From a candidate division BRC1 bacterium ADurb.BinA292 (lineage in GTDB: Bacteria > Sumerlaeota > Sumerlaeia > MVZB01), in assembly GCA_002068205.1 (NCBI GenBank), contig MVZB01000159.1:1-7593 (forward strand): 7,593 bases of DNA. The letters are read 5' to 3'. This document shows positions 5,900 to 7,593 of the stretch, piece by piece (position 1 is the first letter of the stretch; the number at the start of each line of letters is the position of its first letter). A program made the position numbers and the translations under genes. The notes beneath the pieces were generated by a model. It was given only the letters and a program-made list of their open reading frames with translations, did not search any database and was not told the DNA's origin.

Positions 5900-5921
5900 G
5901 AGCGGCTCTGCGCCGCCGCTC
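5900..5921. other. 7-bp inverted repeat in the 3' region of the H1-like gene
   Basis: GAGCGGC (5900-5906) and GCCGCTC (5915-5921) are exact complements around eight bases, flanked by GATCGG on each side. It would form a GC-rich hairpin in the minus-strand transcript just ahead of the terminator. No T-run follows. Confidence 0.45.
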
Positions 5922-5957
5922 GATCGGTCGGTCGGCCCGTTCGTTTCGCCCAGCGGT

Positions 5958-5976
5958 CACCCCACCGGGTGGGGTG
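5958..5976. other. 19-bp dyad (CACCCCACC / GGTGGGGTG)
   Basis: Nine bases at 5958-5966 are exactly complementary to 5968-5976 around a single G. As RNA it could fold with a slightly opened loop; as DNA it is a near-perfect palindrome that could bind a dimeric protein. It lies about 155 bases past the H1-like stop codon. Confidence 0.5.
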
Positions 5977-6131
5977 TGGTCTGCAAGAAGGGCATGGGAA
6001 AAGCCATGCGACTGCTTGAAGGGGTGTGGCGAGGCGACCGCTGTGGGTCTCGTTGCGGGCCGATGCCGATCCAGAACCCGCGGAGCGGACGGTCTCGGCG
6101 GGCCGTCGGCTCCGGGGTTCAATCCGCCGGG

Positions 6132-6401
6132 CTACTTCTTGGCGGTCTTCTTGGCGGCCTTCTTCGTCGTCTTCTTGGCGGCCTTCTTCGGAGCAGCCTT
6201 CTTGGCCGCCTTCTTGGTCGCCTTCTTCGCCGCGGTCTTGCGCGCCGTCTTCTTCACGGCCTTCTTCGCCGTCTTCTTGGCCGCCTTCTTGACCGACTTC
6301 TTCGCGGTCTTCGTCGCCTTCTTCACCGGCCGCTTCGTCGCGGTCTTCTTCTTCGCCGCCGACTTCTTGGCCGGTGCTTTCTTCGCTGCTTTCTTTGCCA
6401 T
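6132..6401 (-). CDS. Histone H1-like Lys/Ala-repeat DNA-binding protein
   Basis: Seen: 89 residues of which 40 are Lys, with most of the rest Ala and Thr, arranged as irregular KKAAKK, KKTAKK and KKTARK repeats; Pro appears only at 10, 25 and 71. There is no acidic residue, no aromatic residue and no globular domain. This is the composition of the C-terminal tail of eukaryotic H1 and of bacterial H1-like proteins such as chlamydial Hc1/Hc2. Known: such tails bind DNA non-specifically through charge and condense the nucleoid; some are regulated by phosphorylation or acetylation. The start at 6401 is set by a strong ribosome-binding site (AAGGAG at 6416-6411, nine bases away). The frame is open 15 codons upstream to 6446, but that extension would bury this site. 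The gene is monocistronic, with a long 3' region and an intrinsic terminator at 5842-5878. The gap upstream (6402-6638) should hold its promoter: TTGACA is seen at 6627-6622, but no convincing -10 follows. Confidence 0.9.
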   Translation of the reverse strand: MAKKAAKKAPAKKSAAKKKTATKRPVKKATKTAKKSVKKAAKKTAKKAVKKTARKTAAKKATKKAAKKAAPKKAAKKTTKKAAKKTAKK

Positions 6402-6410
6402 AAAGAAAGT

Positions 6411-6416
6411 CTCCTT
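6411..6416 (-). promoter_or_regulatory. Strong ribosome-binding site of the H1-like gene
   Basis: AAGGAG on the minus strand (6416-6411) lies nine bases ahead of the ATG at 6401. It is the clearest ribosome-binding site in the GC-rich half and decides the start against the upstream in-frame ATG at 6446. It suggests high expression. Confidence 0.8.
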
Positions 6417-6638
6417 TCCTGCAGTCAGGAGGTAGTGTTGAACCACACCCCGGGCGTCGTCTGCGGTTGGTTCGATTTCAGGAACAGGTTCGCTTGCGCG
6501 AAAGATGCCTGCCGAGAGGTCCTGTCATCGTCCCAAGTAGGTCTGCGGTTCGCAAACAACGCGGCGCGTGCTCCACCATGATGCACGCTTCAACCATGTT
6601 TTTTTCAAGAGTCGTGTTTCGTGTCAAGATGAAAAACT

Positions 6639-7593
6639 TCAATCGCGAAAATCTTTTGTCACGCCATCGCGCGCAAACTTCCATTCGACCTTCGCTTCAA
6701 CCGCCTGGCCTTGCTCGTCCACGATGCGGATCGTCTCTTCATCCTTCGCTTCAATCGCCGAAACCCCTTTAAAATCGGGGTTGATTCGCGCCACGCCCTG
6801 AATGAAGTTCACCGCCAGCGCTTCGTCGCGCTTCAACATCACGTGCGTCGCGATCCCCATCTCGCTCAAAAAATTTTTTTCCGCGCACGCGTGGATCCCC
6901 GCATGGAAGAACCCGGTGATCTCCTCGATGCCGATGCAGTTGTGGTTGCGGCCGCTCCACGGCGCAACGTGCCGGCCGCCATTGGAGAACCACAGCAACG
7001 TGGAAACGAGCACGCGTGGATCCTTCAGACTGAACCACACATAGCCGCGCGACGGGAGCGCCAGCGCGCTCCAGCCGAACGGTTCCCCCTTGCATCCGGC
7101 CAGAATCACGATGTCCTCGTAGCCGCGCCGCGCGGGGTAGCGCGTCAGATCGGTCGTCGTCCCGTCGCGCAGCGGGCAGCGGCGCAGATCCTCGATCGCC
7201 GTGTCCGGCTGCAGGATCGAATAGCCTCGATGCTCCGGCCGTTCGACCGGCTCCACGTAGGTATGTGCATGCGTGTACGGCGCGAACGAAAGATACGCCT
7301 GCCCCGCGTCGTCCGGGATGTAGTGGTTGGGATGGTGGCCGATCGGCATCGGCCCTTCCATGCCGGTCAGCACGTGGCGCGAGTAGACCGCCTGGTGCCC
7401 CTCGACCAGCAGCAGCGTTTTCTCGATCCGGCCGCCCGTGATCGTCTGCGCCTGCGACATCCGCAGGCGCGCCCCCGCGGCGCCGTGGCGGACCTCCTCC
7501 AGTTGCCACCGGGCATTGGCCGATTCCCCATGCGGCGGATAGTGCTTGCCGTCGCGCGGCTTCTCGTTGTTGCCAAACGGCGCGCAGAAAAAG
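6639..7593 (-). CDS. Galactose-mutarotase-like (aldose epimerase fold) protein, N-terminus outside window
   Basis: Seen: the minus-strand frame enters at the right edge and ends in TGA at 6641-6639, giving 317 residues with the start missing. An internal ATG at 7460 is not the start, because conserved-looking sequence (FFCAPFGNN, then PPHGESANARW at 19-29) precedes it. Numbering from the edge, IGHHPNHY (84-91) resembles the His-rich active-site segment of aldose 1-epimerases, and NCIGIEEITGFFHAG (218-232) resembles the strand carrying the catalytic Glu, here Glu223 or Glu224. Known: this fold interconverts sugar anomers or binds oligosaccharides, and several related families have no assigned reaction. 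The short C-terminal tail is charged. No signal peptide can be assessed, and no sugar-metabolism genes lie in the window. The assignment rests on a few motifs and the beta-rich pattern; a different carbohydrate-active beta-sandwich protein remains possible. Confidence 0.6.
   Translation of the reverse strand, partial: FFCAPFGNNEKPRDGKHYPPHGESANARWQLEEVRHGAAGARLRMSQAQTITGGRIEKTLLLVEGHQAVYSRHVLTGMEGPMPIGHHPNHYIPDDAGQAYLSFAPYTHAHTYVEPVERPEHRGYSILQPDTAIEDLRRCPLRDGTTTDLTRYPARRGYEDIVILAGCKGEPFGWSALALPSRGYVWFSLKDPRVLVSTLLWFSNGGRHVAPWSGRNHNCIGIEEITGFFHAGIHACAEKNFLSEMGIATHVMLKRDEALAVNFIQGVARINPDFKGVSAIEAKDEETIRIVDEQGQAVEAKVEWKFARDGVTKDFRD

Larger units (their letters stand above)
5506..6131. other. 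626-bp non-coding stretch after miaB
   Basis: This stretch separates the stop of miaB from the stop of the convergent H1-like gene. Open frames cross it on both strands, but they read through repeats and the terminator and show no family resemblance, so I call none. Its left part (about 5614-5800) is a cluster of short degenerate repeats. At 5842-5878 there is an intrinsic terminator able to work in both directions. The right part (5879-6131) is the 3' region of the H1-like gene, with two further dyads. No tRNA cloverleaf or other known RNA was recognised by eye. Confidence 0.7.

Noticed and set aside
5832..6122. Minus-strand open frame just after the H1-like stop
   Set aside because: It runs through the intrinsic terminator, has no ribosome-binding site, and looks like random GC-rich translation.
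6478..6684. Small minus-strand open frame in the gap before the H1-like gene
   Set aside because: It overlaps the end of the mutarotase-like gene, has no ribosome-binding site and no recognisable pattern; the gap more likely holds the H1-like promoter.

Overview
The window looks like a metagenome-type contig with two visibly different halves. Bases 1 to about 1010 are AT-richer. They carry the start of a DNA adenine methyltransferase gene (minus strand), a 385-bp intergenic stretch, and the 5' part of a lipoprotein gene. From about 1014 to the end the DNA is strongly GC-rich with GC-biased third codon positions. At the switch the lipoprotein gene loses its 3' part and an alpha/beta-hydrolase gene lacks its 5' part, in different reading frames. 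This points to an assembly chimera or an illegitimate recombination joint, so the two halves should not be assumed to share a host.

The GC-rich half suggests a free-living bacterium of the PVC superphylum (Kiritimatiellota, Lentisphaerota, Planctomycetota) or a similar lineage such as Hydrogenedentes or Sumerlaeota. This rests on a pseudopilin of the type abundant in those groups, an H1-like Lys/Ala-repeat protein, a planctomycete-style esterase fold and degenerate intergenic repeats. It is an inference from family impressions; there is no rRNA or other marker to settle it.

Layout: mod-like methyltransferase fragment (minus, 1-231); possible broken 44-residue ORF (minus, 393-528); promoter and lipoprotein fragment (plus, 567-1013); 5'-truncated hydrolase (plus, to 1652); type II/IV pseudopilin (plus, 1738-2301), convergent at 16 bp with an RlmI-type rRNA methyltransferase (minus, 2318-3535); a nucleotidyltransferase-fold gene with an apparent C-terminal frameshift, whose stop overlaps the rlmI start as ATGA (minus, 3532-4026); miaB (plus, 4153-5505), divergent from that pair; a 626-bp non-coding stretch (5506-6131) with three short degenerate repeat families, two dyads and a bidirectional terminator; an H1-like DNA-binding protein (minus, 6132-6401); a 237-bp gap; and a partial galactose-mutarotase-like protein (minus, 6639 to the window edge).

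Functionally there is a small RNA-modification neighbourhood (miaB for tRNA A37, rlmI-like for 23S rRNA) with a degraded nucleotidyltransferase between them. The remaining genes look like independent single-gene units. I see no coherent new multi-gene system. The items most worth a second look are the 1.01-kb joint, the frameshifted nucleotidyltransferase coupled to rlmI, the repeat cluster after miaB, and the structured 3' region of the H1-like gene.
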